Shown here: positions 48,735 through 57,422 of the stretch, in pieces
Position numbering within the stretch: position 1 is the first letter of the stretch
Layout of the letters: the number at the start of each line of letters is the position of its first letter
Assembly: GCF_002903165.1 (NCBI RefSeq)
Contig: NZ_PPSK01000001.1
Location: 310,001-374,000 of the forward strand
DNA: 64,000 bases
DNA from: Halopseudomonas oceani
Lineage (GTDB): Bacteria; Pseudomonadota; Gammaproteobacteria; Pseudomonadales; Pseudomonadaceae
Direction: 5' to 3'
The notes under the pieces: generated by a model
Database searches by the model: none
Seen by the model: the letters and a program-made list of their open reading frames with translations, nothing else
Told to the model about the DNA's origin: nothing
Translations under genes and position numbers: made by a program

Positions 48735-49546
48735 TGGACCGTTACGCCGTTGTTGGCAACCCGATTGAGCACAGCAAGTCGCCGCTGATTCACGCCATGT
48801 TCGCCGAGCAGACCGGCCAGCAGCTGGAATACGGCAAGCTGCTGGCGCCGCTCGACAACTTTATCGGCACGGTGCGCGACTTTCTGCGCGAGGGTCGCGG
48901 CGTCAATGTGACCGTGCCGTTCAAGGAGCAGGCTTGGGCCTTGGTGGATGAACATACCCCGGCGGCCGAGCGCGCCGGCGCGGTCAATACCATCCTGCGC
49001 CGTGAAGACGGCAGCCTGCTAGGTGATAACACCGACGGCAAGGGGCTGGTGCGCGATATCGAAGTGAATGCCGGGCTGTCGCTGAAAGGCCTGAGTGTGC
49101 TGCTGGTCGGTGCCGGCGGTGCCGCTCGCGGGGTGATTCAGCCGCTGCTGGCGGCGGGGCCTGCGCATCTGTGCGTGATCAACCGCACGGTCAGCAAGGC
49201 GGAAGAGCTGGCGGCGCTGTTTGTCGATCAGGGGCCGATTGCCGCTGCCGGCCTGCAATGGCTGGTCGAGCCGGTCGATCTGATCATCAATGCGACCTCG
49301 GCCAGTCTGGCCGGTGAATTGCCGCCGATTCCCGACAGCCTGATCAAACCCGGTCATACCTGGTGCTACGACATGATGTACGGCGCCGAAGAGACCCGGT
49401 TCAACCGCTGGGCCCGAGAGCGCGGCGCAGCGCGCTGCATCGATGGCCTCGGCATGCTGGTTGAGCAGGCCGCCGAGGCCTTTGCCCTGTGGCGCGGCGT
49501 CCGCCCGGACACTGCCCCTGTGCTGGCAGCCCTGCGTCAGGCCTGA
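48734..49546 (+). CDS. aroE: Shikimate dehydrogenase
   Basis: NADPH-dependent reduction of 3-dehydroshikimate. 270 aa. Substrate motif [20 protein letters not shown], catalytic Lys in [15 protein letters not shown] loop GAGGAARGV. Converges on trpA with a 10-bp overlap; both genes end in the same palindrome (49534-49549). Confidence 0.97.
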
Positions 49547-49549
49547 CGC
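49534..49549. repeat. Palindrome holding both aroE and trpA stop codons
   Basis: Perfect 16-bp palindrome GCGTCAGGCCTGACGC. Read rightward it ends aroE (codons for Arg-Gln-Ala, TGA 49544-49546); read leftward it ends trpA with the same three residues and TGA (49537-49539). Confidence 0.9.
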
Positions 49550-50328
49550 GGCATTGCAGCGGCCAGCTCGGCAGTCAGCCCGAGCGCCGCTGCCACCCCA
49601 CCCTGCTGCAGCGCCTCGATCAGCGCTGAACCCACCACCACGCCATCGGCGACCTGCGCCAGCGGCGCTGCCTGCTCGGCCCGGCGTACGCCAAAGCCGA
49701 CGCAGATCGGCACACTGCTCTGCGCGCGAATGCCTTCCAGCGCCTGCGCCACCGCGGTGTGATCCGCTGCGCCCACCCCGGTGACGCCGTTGTGCGACAC
49801 GTAGTAGAGAAAGCCGCTGGCGTGCTCCAGCACCTTGGGCAGACGCTGGGCGTCAGTGGTTGGCGTTGCCAGACGGATCATTTGCAGACCGGCATCACGG
49901 GCCATCGGGCCCAGTTCGTTGTCGTGCTCGGGCGGCAGGTCGACCACCAGCAGGGCGTCGACACCGGCCTCTGCGGCGTCACGAATAAAGTCGGCACCGC
50001 CGTAGCGATGAATCGGGTTGTAGTAACCCATCAGCACCAGCGGCGTGCTCTGGTTCTGTTCGCGGAAACGGCGCACCAGCTCCAGCGTGCGCTGCTGGTT
50101 CTGCCCACCCTGCAGGGCGCGCAGGGCAGCGGCCTGAATGGTCGGGCCGTCGGCGGTGGGGTCGCTGAACGGCATGCCCAGTTCAATGATGTCGGCACCG
50201 GCAGCAGGCAGCCCCTGCAGCAGCTCCAGACTGGTATCGAAGTCCGGATCACCGGCGCAGATGTAGGTCACCAGGGCCGCGCGGTTGTCGCGGGCGCAGT
50301 CGGCAAAGCGGGTTTCCAGACGGCTCAT
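49537..50328 (-). CDS. trpA: Tryptophan synthase alpha subunit
   Basis: Cleaves indole-3-glycerol phosphate to indole. 263 aa from ATG 50328 ([15 protein letters not shown]), with a strong GGAGGAAGG upstream. Catalytic Glu in [15 protein letters not shown] and Asp in YICAGDPD. Start overlaps the trpB stop (ATGA), coupling the two subunits. Confidence 0.97.
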   Translation of the reverse strand: MSRLETRFADCARDNRAALVTYICAGDPDFDTSLELLQGLPAAGADIIELGMPFSDPTADGPTIQAAALRALQGGQNQQRTLELVRRFREQNQSTPLVLMGYYNPIHRYGGADFIRDAAEAGVDALLVVDLPPEHDNELGPMARDAGLQMIRLATPTTDAQRLPKVLEHASGFLYYVSHNGVTGVGAADHTAVAQALEGIRAQSSVPICVGFGVRRAEQAAPLAQVADGVVVGSALIEALQQGGVAAALGLTAELAAAMPRQA

Positions 50329-51533
50329 TTTCCTTCCTCCATCAAACCCAGAATGGTCGGCATGTCCTTGTCGCCACGGCCGGACAGGCACACCACCATC
50401 AGGTGATCTTTTGGCAGCGTCGGCGCGCGGCGCGCCACTTCGGCCAGCGCGTGCGAGGTTTCCAGCGCCGGGATAATGCCTTCGGTGCGGCAGCAGTTGT
50501 GGAAGGCGTCCAGCGCCTGCTGATCGGTTACCGCGACGTATTCGATGCGGCCCTGCTCGTGCAACCAGGCGTGTTCGGGGCCAATGCCGGGGTAGTCCAG
50601 ACCGGCGGAGATCGAGTGGGCATCGGCAATCTGACCGTCGCTGTCCTGCAGCAGGTAGGTGCGGTTGCCGTGCAGCACGCCGGGCGTGCCGCCCTTCAGG
50701 CTGGCGGCGTGCTTGCCGGTTTCGATGCCGTGACCGGCCGCTTCCACTCCGACCATCTGCACCTCGGGGTAATCGAGGAACGGATGGAACAGGCCCATGG
50801 CGTTCGAGCCACCGCCGATACAGGCGACCAGGCTATCGGGCAGACGGCCTTCGCGTTCCAGCATCTGCTGATGCGCCTCACGGCCGATGATCGCCTGAAA
50901 GTCGCGTACCAGCGTCGGGTAGGGGTGCGGGCCGGCCACGGTGCCGATCATGTAGAAGGTGTTGTCGACGTTGGTCACCCAGTCGCGCAGTGCTTCGTTC
51001 ATGGCGTCTTTCAGGGTGCCGGTGCCGGAGGTCACGGGGACGATCTCGGCACCCAGCAGCCGCATGCGGGCGACGTTGTCGCGCTGGCGGTGAATGTCGG
51101 TCGCGCCCATGTAGACCACGCACTGCAGGCCGAAGCGCGCACACACGGTGGCGGTCGCCACGCCGTGCATGCCGGCGCCGGTCTCGGCGATGATTCGCTG
51201 CTTGCCCATGCGGCGAGCCAGCAGGGCCTGGCCGATGCAGTTGTTGATCTTGTGCGCGCCGGTGTGATTCAGCTCCTCGCGTTTGAAGAAGATCTTCGCG
51301 CCGCCGTATTGCTCGGTCAGCCGCTCGGCGAAATACAGCGGGCTGGGGCGGCCGATGAACTCGGCGTTGAAGCGGTCCAACTCGGCGATAAACGCGGGCT
51401 CGGCGCGGGCCTCGTTGTAGGCCTGTTCCAGCTGCAGCACCAGCGGCATCAGCGACTCGGCTACAAAGCGGCCGCCAAACTGGCCGAACTGACCGAGGGC
51501 GTCGGCTTCACGGCGATAATTATGATTGGGCAT
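50325..51533 (-). CDS. trpB: Tryptophan synthase beta subunit
   Basis: PLP subunit condensing indole with serine. 402 aa. PLP lysine in [17 protein letters not shown] and the phosphate-binding GGGSNAMG. Divergent from trpI, which in Pseudomonas activates trpBA in response to indoleglycerol phosphate. Confidence 0.98.
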   Translation of the reverse strand: MPNHNYRREADALGQFGQFGGRFVAESLMPLVLQLEQAYNEARAEPAFIAELDRFNAEFIGRPSPLYFAERLTEQYGGAKIFFKREELNHTGAHKINNCIGQALLARRMGKQRIIAETGAGMHGVATATVCARFGLQCVVYMGATDIHRQRDNVARMRLLGAEIVPVTSGTGTLKDAMNEALRDWVTNVDNTFYMIGTVAGPHPYPTLVRDFQAIIGREAHQQMLEREGRLPDSLVACIGGGSNAMGLFHPFLDYPEVQMVGVEAAGHGIETGKHAASLKGGTPGVLHGNRTYLLQDSDGQIADAHSISAGLDYPGIGPEHAWLHEQGRIEYVAVTDQQALDAFHNCCRTEGIIPALETSHALAEVARRAPTLPKDHLMVVCLSGRGDKDMPTILGLMEEGK

Positions 51534-51609
51534 GGATAGAACCTCCTGAGCGATGGACGCAGATTAGGGCAAGCGCAGGCGGGAAAAAATCGATAAGATG
51601 GCCGCAACC

Positions 51610-51626
51610 TGTGAGAAAAAGTGACA
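51610..51626. promoter_or_regulatory. Probable TrpI operator
   Basis: TGTGAG-AAAAA-GTGACA in the 99-bp gap between trpB and trpI, just before the trpI start. It resembles the half-symmetric TrpI site I of Pseudomonas as I remember it (TGTGAG-N5-CTGACA), with one difference. Confidence 0.65.
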
Positions 51627-51632
51627 AGTCCC

Positions 51633-52529
51633 ATGGCCAGAGACCTTCCCTCACTAAACGCTCTGCGCGCCTTCGAAGCCGCTGCCCGACTGGAAAGCGT
51701 GAGTCAGGCAGCGGGTGAGCTGCACGTCACCCACGGCGCCGTCAGCCGGCAGATTCGTCAGCTTGAAGACGAACTCGGCATCGCCCTGTTCAGCAAGGCC
51801 GGGCGCGGCATCAGCCTGACCCCGGCCGGTCGCCAACTGCGTGACGCTTGCCGCGAGGCGTTCGACGGTCTACGCGACACCTGCTCGGCGCTGCGGCAGG
51901 ACCAGCAGCAGGCGCCCTTCCTGCTCGCCTGCCCGGGCAGCCTGCTGGCGCGCTGGTTTATTCCGCGACTGGACCGCCTGAACGCCGAACTGCCCGAACT
52001 GAATCTGCACCTGTCGGCCTCCGAGGGTGAACTCGACCCGCGCCGCCCCGGTGTCAGCGCCACCCTGCTCTACGCCGAGCCGCCGTGGCCGGCCGACATG
52101 CAGGTGTATCCGCTGCGTCAGGAACGCATCGGCCCGGTGCTCAGTCCGCGGTATTCGGGCGCTGCGCGCCTGCTCGATCAACCGACTGGGGTGCTGCTCG
52201 GCGAAGCGCTGCTGCACACCCGTTCACGGCCCGGCGCCTGGCGCGACTGGGCCGAGCGGCAGGGCCTGGATGCGGCTCAATTGCGAACAGGTCAGGGCTT
52301 TGAGCATCTGTACTACCTGCTGGAAGCGGCGCTCTCGGGCCTTGGCGTGGCTATCGCGCCGCAGCTGCTGGTTGCTGACGACATCGCCGCCGGCCGCCTG
52401 CTCGCGCCCTGGGGCTTTGTCGAGACCCGTCACCAGCTTGGCCTCTGGGTGCCGGAGCGCCAGCCCCAGGGCCCGGCGCAGCAACTGGCAGACTGGCTCG
52501 GCAAGGCGTTGCAGCAGGCCGACGCATGA
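51633..52529 (+). CDS. trpI: LysR-family activator of trpBA, TrpI
   Basis: 298 aa from ATG 51633 ([19 protein letters not shown]); a GTG four codons upstream lies in the operator. N-terminal winged helix-turn-helix ([22 protein letters not shown]), C-terminal effector domain with [16 protein letters not shown], very like known TrpI. Divergent from trpB. Confidence 0.95.
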   Translation: MARDLPSLNALRAFEAAARLESVSQAAGELHVTHGAVSRQIRQLEDELGIALFSKAGRGISLTPAGRQLRDACREAFDGLRDTCSALRQDQQQAPFLLACPGSLLARWFIPRLDRLNAELPELNLHLSASEGELDPRRPGVSATLLYAEPPWPADMQVYPLRQERIGPVLSPRYSGAARLLDQPTGVLLGEALLHTRSRPGAWRDWAERQGLDAAQLRTGQGFEHLYYLLEAALSGLGVAIAPQLLVADDIAAGRLLAPWGFVETRHQLGLWVPERQPQGPAQQLADWLGKALQQADA

Positions 52530-53596
52530 AGCGCCTCGCGACGCTTGGCCTCGGCGCCTGCCTGCTCTGGCTGTCCGGCTGCAGCTCGGTTGGCTACCTG
52601 TATCAGAGCTGGCAGGGCCAGCGTGCGCTGATGGCCCGTGCCGAGCCCATTGAGCCGCTGATTGCCGACCCGCAGACCGACCCGCACCTGGCCGAGCGCC
52701 TGCGCACCGCCAGCCAGATTCGCCGTTACGCGGTCGAGGCGCTGGCCCTGCCGGACAACACCACCTACACCCGCTATGCCGCGCTGCCGGGCCCCTATCC
52801 GCTGTGGAACCTGTTTGTCACCGAGGAACTGTCGCTCGCACCGGTGCAGCACTGTTACCCGTTCTTCGGCTGCATCGCCTACAAAGGCTATTTCGACCAG
52901 GCCCGCGCCGAGCAGGCCGCCGATGACTGGCGTGCCCGCGGCAAGGACGTCTATGTCGCCGGCATCCCCGCCTACTCGACCCTCGGCTGGTACGACGACC
53001 CGCTGTTCAGCTCCATGCTGCACTGGAGCGACGACTATCTCGCCGAGATGCTGTTTCACGAACTGGCGCACCAGCGCTTTTACGTGAAGGACGACACCGC
53101 CTTCAACGAGTCCTATGCCAGCTTCGTCGGCCAGCAGGGTCTGCGCGATTGGCTCAGTGTGCAAGGGCGAGCCGCGCACGACTCGACAGGCCGCGAACGA
53201 GAACGGGCGTTTATTCAATTGGTGCTGGCCGCACGCAGCGAGCTGGAAGCCTTGTATCAGAGCACCCAGCCAGACGACGCCAAGCGCAGCGGCAAGGCCG
53301 CGATCCTCGCCCGGCTGCGCAGCGATTACGCCAGCCTGCGCGACAGCGAATGGGACGGCGACAAGCGCTTCGACCACTGGTTTGCCGCTGACCTGAACAA
53401 CGCCCGCCTGCTACCCTTTGGGCTTTACGATCAATGGGTGCCCGCCTTTGCCGCGCTGTATGCGCAGAGCAGTGGCTGGGCCGACTTTCACCAGCGGGTC
53501 GAACGCCTCGGCAGACTCGATCCGCAAGCGCGCCTTGCCGCGCTGCGTGGCCTTTGCCCGCAGTGCGCCGCCGCAGTACAGGAGCCACAACCATGA
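52526..53596 (+). CDS. Lipoprotein aminopeptidase-like metalloprotease
   Basis: 356 aa. Lipoprotein signal with lipobox LSGC (Cys19). Zinc motif HELAH in [15 protein letters not shown], followed by NESYASFVG whose Glu may be the third ligand (gluzincin pattern). Belongs to the predicted-aminopeptidase family of Gram-negative bacteria. Start overlaps the trpI stop (ATGA) and the stop overlaps the next gene. Confidence 0.82.
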   Translation: MKRLATLGLGACLLWLSGCSSVGYLYQSWQGQRALMARAEPIEPLIADPQTDPHLAERLRTASQIRRYAVEALALPDNTTYTRYAALPGPYPLWNLFVTEELSLAPVQHCYPFFGCIAYKGYFDQARAEQAADDWRARGKDVYVAGIPAYSTLGWYDDPLFSSMLHWSDDYLAEMLFHELAHQRFYVKDDTAFNESYASFVGQQGLRDWLSVQGRAAHDSTGRERERAFIQLVLAARSELEALYQSTQPDDAKRSGKAAILARLRSDYASLRDSEWDGDKRFDHWFAADLNNARLLPFGLYDQWVPAFAALYAQSSGWADFHQRVERLGRLDPQARLAALRGLCPQCAAAVQEPQP

Positions 53597-54603
53597 AAGC
53601 AATTGGATACTTTGAAGCTGGCGCGCTGGACCGCACCGATGCCCTGATCGACCTGGACGTACCCATGCCTTCGCCCGGCCCGCAGGATCTGCTGGTCAAG
53701 GTCGCCGCCATCTCGGTCAACCCGGTCGACACCAAGATCCGCAGTCGTCGCGGCGCGACCGGCGACACGCCCGAAGTGCTCGGCTGGGACGCCGTGGGTG
53801 AAGTGGTCAGCTGCGGCAGCGCCGTTTCCGGCTTCGCGGCAGGTGATCGGGTCTACTACGCCGGTGCGCTGGAGCGGCCAGGCAGCAACGCCGAATACCA
53901 ACTGGTCGACGCCCGCATCGCCGCCCACGCGCCGCTGTCGCTGTCCGCCGCCGAAGCGGCCGCTCTGCCGCTGACCGCGATCACTGCCTGGGAGCTGCTG
54001 TTCGACCGGCTGGGAGTGCGTGAAGGCGGCGGTGAAGGTCAGGCCCTGCTGGTGGTAGGCGCCGCCGGTGGCGTTGGCTCGATCCTGGTTCAACTCGCTC
54101 GCCAGTTGACCAAACTCACCGTGGTCGCCACCGCCGCCCGCGCCGAGAGCGTGAAATGGGTCAAGGGCCTGGGCGCCCATCACGTCATCGACCATAGCCA
54201 GCCGCTGCTGCCGCAACTGCAGGCGCTGGGTATCAAGGACGTCGAACTGATCGCCTCGCTGACCCACACCGATCAGCACTACCCGCAATACGGCGACTGC
54301 ATCGCCCCGCAGGGCCGCCTCGGCGTGATCGACGACTTCGGCCCGCTCGACATGAGCGTGCTCAAGCGCAAGTGTGCCTCCTTCCACTGGGAGTTCATGT
54401 TCACCCGCAGCATGTTCGAAACCGCCGACATGGCCGAGCAGGGCAAACTGCTGCAACGCGTCGCCGAACTGGTCGATGCCGGCACCCTGCGTAGCACCCT
54501 GGGTGAGCATTACGGCGCAATCAACGCGGCCAACCTCAAGCGCGCGCATGCGCTGCTGGAGAGTGGAAAGGCGCGGGGGAAATTGGTGTTGGAGGGGTTC
54601 TGA
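53593..54603 (+). CDS. Zinc-type alcohol dehydrogenase-like / quinone oxidoreductase family protein
   Basis: MDR-superfamily NADPH oxidoreductase, 336 aa from ATG 53593, overlapping the previous stop (ATGA). N-terminal GroES-like fold (VKVAAISVNPVDTKIR), Rossmann motif VGAAGGVGSILVQLA. The cysteine ligands of catalytic and structural zinc are lacking, so despite the family name it is probably zinc-free. Substrate unknown. Confidence 0.87.
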   Translation: MKAIGYFEAGALDRTDALIDLDVPMPSPGPQDLLVKVAAISVNPVDTKIRSRRGATGDTPEVLGWDAVGEVVSCGSAVSGFAAGDRVYYAGALERPGSNAEYQLVDARIAAHAPLSLSAAEAAALPLTAITAWELLFDRLGVREGGGEGQALLVVGAAGGVGSILVQLARQLTKLTVVATAARAESVKWVKGLGAHHVIDHSQPLLPQLQALGIKDVELIASLTHTDQHYPQYGDCIAPQGRLGVIDDFGPLDMSVLKRKCASFHWEFMFTRSMFETADMAEQGKLLQRVAELVDAGTLRSTLGEHYGAINAANLKRAHALLESGKARGKLVLEGF

Positions 54604-54660
54604 CGGCCTGTGCGCCTGCTATCCAGACTGGCGCTATGCACTGAGCATCGTTCGCACACG

Positions 54661-54734
54661 CGTCATCCTCGCGTAGGCGAGGATCCATCCGTGGTTCAGC
54701 GCAACACTGGATTCCCGCCTGCGCGGGAATGACG
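54661..54734. repeat. CGTCATCCTCGCG / CGCGGGAATGACG inverted repeat pair
   Basis: CGTCATCCTCGCGTAGGCGA at the left and GCCTGCGCGGGAATGACG at the right, pointing at each other about 20 bp apart. The left half recurs within copies A, B and C of the large repeat. Confidence 0.75.
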
Positions 54735-54762
54735 GTGTCTGGATAGGCTGATCGTTATGATC

Positions 54763-54785
54763 GTTCCCACGCTCTGCGTGGGAAT
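54763..54785. repeat. Hairpin repeat GTTCCCACGC-TCT-GCGTGGGAAT
   Basis: 10-bp stem with loop TCT, a dispersed palindrome common in pseudomonads. A neighbour with the same loop but a different stem (GGACGC-TCT-GCGTCC) lies about 25 bp further on. Confidence 0.75.
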
Positions 54786-54822
54786 GTCTGTCAGGACGTG
54801 CCTGTCAGGACGCTCTGCGTCC

Positions 54823-55133
54823 GGCTCGCTGCCCTATCACTACGTCATCCTCGCGTAGGCGAGGATCCATGGGGCTCGTGCATGCCGGCCACTTCGGCGC
54901 CGCCTGATAACCCGTCTTTCGCCTTCACGGCGAGCCAAGGGGGGCCGCTTGCCCGGCCCCCCTTGGCAATCCCCCCGGGCACCCGACTACGCGGCCCTTC
55001 GGGTTCGCTGCGTTGCTCGATTTATCGGGGAGCCACAAAACTCGGCTCTTCGAGCCTCAGACATCCTGTGGCTCTTTTTCCCGATAAATCTGCGCTACTC
55101 GCCCGCGTAAACGGGGAGTGGGTCCGTGCATGC
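54823..55133. repeat. Large structured repeat, copy A
   Basis: About 310 bp. Shares with copy B (56956-57260) the stretches GGCTCGCTG, CGTCATCCTC, CCTGATAACCCG, TTTCGCCTTCACGGCGAGCC, a GC hairpin AAGGGGGGCC/GGCCCCCCTT, ACCCGACTACGCGGCCC, GGGTTCGCTGCGTTGCTCG, and CTACTCGCCCGCGTAAACGG. Between the last two lies a variable region with an 11-bp outer stem GATTTATCGGG/CCCGATAAATC (55019-55029, 55080-55090), an inner stem AGCCACA/TGTGGCT (55031-55037, 55067-55073) and an apical hairpin GGCTC-TTC-GAGCC (55044-55056). Confidence 0.8.
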
Positions 55134-55218
55134 TTCACCTCTGGCTGATTCGCATCTCTCCGTGGGGCCTGTGACGTCGTGCGCGACGCTGGTTCAGGCG
55201 GGGTATTGGATGCCGCAC

Positions 55219-55238
55219 GGTCACAGCATGCTGTGACC
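55219..55238. repeat. 20-bp perfect palindrome
   Basis: GGTCACAGCATGCTGTGACC. A related palindrome, CACGGCATGCCGTG, lies at 55297-55310; the A/T pair flanking the GCATGC core is replaced by a G/C pair. Confidence 0.75.
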
Positions 55239-55296
55239 CTACGACTGGCCATGCCACGGCGCCGCCCGCCAACCTTCTCCACCACGTGCGTGGGGG

Positions 55297-55310
55297 CACG
55301 GCATGCCGTG
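55297..55310. repeat. 14-bp perfect palindrome
   Basis: CACGGCATGCCGTG, second member of the palindrome family seen at 55219. Confidence 0.7.
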
Positions 55311-55437
55311 GCCGTGACATTCTGCTACGCCCATCCGATGCCGCAACCCTCCCGTCTTGCCCATGCACCAACACGGTGCTAATCTCGTCAAGTCGTCAAA
55401 CGGCGACTTTTCGTTTTTACCTGTCCAGAGTGACCGC

Positions 55438-55587
55438 ATGTCCACTGCCCAGACCACCGCTGTTGTAAACCGCCCCGCGCTTGCCGGTGTGGTTGCGCGT
55501 GTGCAGGCTGCCGTGGCCTGCCTGCCGGTCACCCCTCCCGGCGTAGCCATCGTGGTTGCCGTGGCTTCACCGCCACCAGCGCACTGA
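55438..55587 (+). CDS. Val/Ala-rich short ORF, possible leader peptide of the EamA gene
   Basis: 49 codons from ATG 55438 (begins MSTAQTTAVVNRPALAGVV), GAGTG-type ribosome site upstream, stop 82 bp before the EamA start. About one fifth of residues are Val, clustered as GVV, GVAIVVAVA, then PPPAH at the end. The Val-rich make-up recalls leader peptides of branched-chain amino acid operons. It does not resemble a folded protein. Translation is not proven. Confidence 0.4.
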   Translation: MSTAQTTAVVNRPALAGVVARVQAAVACLPVTPPGVAIVVAVASPPPAH

Positions 55588-55645
55588 TCCCGTTACCCCT
55601 TTTCTGATTTCTGTTCTCCCTGACTGGCGTCACGCCGTAGGGCGA

Positions 55646-55663
55646 ACCTGTGTCCTGACAGGT
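55646..55663 (+). promoter_or_regulatory. Hairpin covering the EamA ribosome-binding site
   Basis: ACCTGT-GTCCTG-ACAGGT; the right arm contains AGGT of the ribosome site AGGTGA just before ATG 55669. Folding would hide the site. Another small hairpin, GGCG-TCA-CGCC, lies just upstream. Confidence 0.45.
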
Positions 55664-55668
55664 GACAT

Positions 55669-56526
55669 ATGTTTATTCAACGTTTGAACTGGGCCGCCAT
55701 TGGCCCGACTGCGCTGTTCGTGCTGCTCTGGAGCGCGGGCGCGATCTTCTCCAAATGGGGGCTGGAACACGCCTCCGCCTTTGCCTTCCTGCTGCTGCGC
55801 TTTGTACTGGCCTGCGCTGCCCTCGGGCTGCTGGCGCTTACCCGGCGGCGCTGGCTGCCGGCGCGCGGTACCCGCAAGCAGGTAGCATTGGTCGGGGTAC
55901 TGCTGACCGGCGGCTACACCATCTTCTACCTGCTCTCGCTGGACGCCGGGCTCACGCCGGGCGTGCTGGCAACGGTACTGGGCGTGCAGCCGATCCTCAC
56001 CCTGATGCTGGTCGAACGCCGCGCCAACCTGCTGCGGGTATTGGGTTTGCTGTTGGCGCTCGGTGGCCTGACGCTGGTGGTGCTCGACAGTCTGCTGGCG
56101 GCGCGCTTCTCGCTGCTGGGTATCGGCCTGTCGCTGGCAGCACTGCTGTGCATCACCCTGGGTTCGATCTTCCAGAAGGGGATTCAGCAATCACCCATGG
56201 ACGTACTGCCGCTGCAATACGCCATCGGCCTGCTGATGTGCGCGGTGGTCGTACCCTTTCAGCCGTTTGACGTGGAATGGAGCGTCGGCTTTATCGTTCC
56301 GCTGCTGTACATGGGCGTGTTGATTTCGGTCGGTGCAACCCTGTTGCTGTACCGGCTGATTCGGATGGGCAATTTGGTCAATGTGACCAGCCTGTTTTAT
56401 CTGATGCCCGGCTGCACCGCGTTGCTGGATTTCCTGTTCCTGGGGAATCGGATGGCGGCGTTGAGTCTGTTGGGGATGGGGGCGATTGTGCTGGGGTTGG
56501 TGTTGGTGTTTAGGCCGCGTGGTTAA
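55669..56526 (+). CDS. EamA/DMT-family transporter
   Basis: Ten-helix inner-membrane permease of the drug/metabolite superfamily, 285 aa, two EamA repeats (about residues 10-145 and 155-283). The first repeat has FVLLWSAGAIFSKWGLEHA. Likely an exporter of amino acids or similar small metabolites; substrate unknown. The 3' end shifts to G-rich wobble (TTGGGGATGGGGGCG), and repeats of the CGTCATCCTC type begin 50 bp after the stop. It stands alone between the two large repeats. Confidence 0.88.
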   Translation: MFIQRLNWAAIGPTALFVLLWSAGAIFSKWGLEHASAFAFLLLRFVLACAALGLLALTRRRWLPARGTRKQVALVGVLLTGGYTIFYLLSLDAGLTPGVLATVLGVQPILTLMLVERRANLLRVLGLLLALGGLTLVVLDSLLAARFSLLGIGLSLAALLCITLGSIFQKGIQQSPMDVLPLQYAIGLLMCAVVVPFQPFDVEWSVGFIVPLLYMGVLISVGATLLLYRLIRMGNLVNVTSLFYLMPGCTALLDFLFLGNRMAALSLLGMGAIVLGLVLVFRPRG

Positions 56527-56551
56527 TCCAGCGCCCGTGCTCGGATAGCCC

Positions 56552-56640
56552 CGGCTCGCTGACCCTATCGCCGCGTCATCCTCGCGAAGGCGAGGATCCA
56601 AGCGTGCTCTGAGGCACCACTGGATTCTCGCTTTCGGAAA
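56552..56640. repeat. Partial copy C of the large repeat family
   Basis: GGCTCGCTG followed by CGCGTCATCCTCGCGAAGGC, like the left edges of copies A and B, then a degenerate CTGGATTCTCGC. The structured part is absent. Confidence 0.65.
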
Positions 56641-56689
56641 TTAATCTTTTCGCAGCGGCGCATCCTACCTCGCATCGCGCGATGGCAAG

Positions 56690-56893
56690 CTAGTGCCTCC
56701 GCCGATTCGACTCAAAAGCGCTTGTTATCAGAAGCACTTTAGTTTTTTTCTTGCGCTTGCTGCCTGCCCTTGCTCTCAGCTTGGCTTTAGCTAAACGCCG
56801 TTCTTGGCCCTTTTTTAGCACGTATGCTTCGGCTTCCTGCCTCGTAAGTTGGGGTTCGTTTCGGAGCAATTGCTCTATCTTCTTCTCCCACAC
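56690..56893 (-). CDS. Small basic hypothetical protein
   Basis: 67 aa from GTG 56893, with a good GAGGGA 7 nt upstream. N-terminal half is helical and charged (EKKIEQLLRNEPQLTRQEAEAY); the C-terminal half is very basic (RRLAKAKLRARAGSKRKKK), suggesting nucleic-acid binding. Base composition is lower in GC than the core genes. I do not recognise it. Confidence 0.5.
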   Translation of the reverse strand: MWEKKIEQLLRNEPQLTRQEAEAYVLKKGQERRLAKAKLRARAGSKRKKKTKVLLITSAFESNRRRH

Positions 56894-57422
56894 AGTGCTG
56901 TCCCTCGATTAAGTGTGTAGTTTACTAATATCCGTCAGCCGCGCTCGGATAACCTGGCTCGCTGTCCCTATCACCACGTCATCCTCTCGAAGGCGAGGAT
57001 CTAAGGGGCTCAGTGGTTACTTCGGCGCTGCCTGATAACCCGGCTTTCGCCTTCACGGCGAGCCAAGGGGGGCCGCTTGCCCGGCCCCCCCTTAGCGATC
57101 CCCCGGGGCACCCGACTACGCGGCCCTGCGGGTTCGCTGCGTTGCTCGGGCTGACGGGGAGCGGCAGAACTCGTCGCTACGCTCCTCAAACAGGCTGCCG
57201 CTCTTTCTCCCGCCAGCCCTGTGCTACTCGCCCGCGTAAACGGGGATTGGGCGTGCACGGCTCCAAGTTGGTTGCGATACAGAGTAGTCGAGCCTGCTCT
57301 ACTGAGTCATAACACGAAATTCGGGGGTTGGAAAAATTTAGCATAGATAGCAATATGTAATCAGAAAGGATTACAGCTAGGCTTTAATCTTGGATGCAAG
57401 CCATCAAAGGAGTGATCTTAGC
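56894..57422. other. Intergenic tract with large repeat copy B and an AT-rich promoter region
   Basis: 529 bp. Most of it is copy B of the large repeat (56956-57260). The last 160 bp become AT-rich and must hold the promoter of the gene at 57423; TTGGAA at 57328 is a candidate -35 but no clear -10 follows. Frames within the repeat (with GGPLARPP-type peptides) are not believed to be genes. Confidence 0.7.
56956..57260. repeat. Large structured repeat, copy B
   Basis: Same order of conserved blocks as copy A. In the variable region the outer stem is GGGCTG-A-CGGG / CCCG-C-CAGCCC (57148-57158, 57209-57219) and the inner stem AGCGGCAG/CTGCCGCT (57060 offset excluded; 57160-57167, 57195-57202). 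Compared with copy A the primary sequence differs but pairing is kept at nearly all positions. Confidence 0.8.

Larger units (their letters stand above)
54604..55437. other. Repeat-rich intergenic tract
   Basis: About 830 bp with no gene I can support. It holds, in order: an inverted repeat pair (54661-54734), a GTTCCCACGC-type hairpin (54763-54785), a similar GGACGC-TCT-GCGTCC hairpin (about 54808-54822), copy A of the ~300-bp structured repeat (54823-55133), and two related palindromes (55219-55238, 55297-55310). Open frames here read through repeats and lack ribosome sites. Confidence 0.8.

Noticed and set aside
53434-53592. 53-codon upstream extension of the alcohol dehydrogenase-like gene
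   Set aside because: Overlaps the metallopeptidase gene in another frame; ATG 53593 gives the conserved N-terminus [10 protein letters not shown].
54798-55148. Open frames in copy A of the large repeat giving FAFTASQGGPLARPP-type peptides (also in copy B at 57013-57312)
   Set aside because: The peptide follows from conserved nucleotide blocks; no ribosome site, and the frame is broken between copies by the variable stem region.
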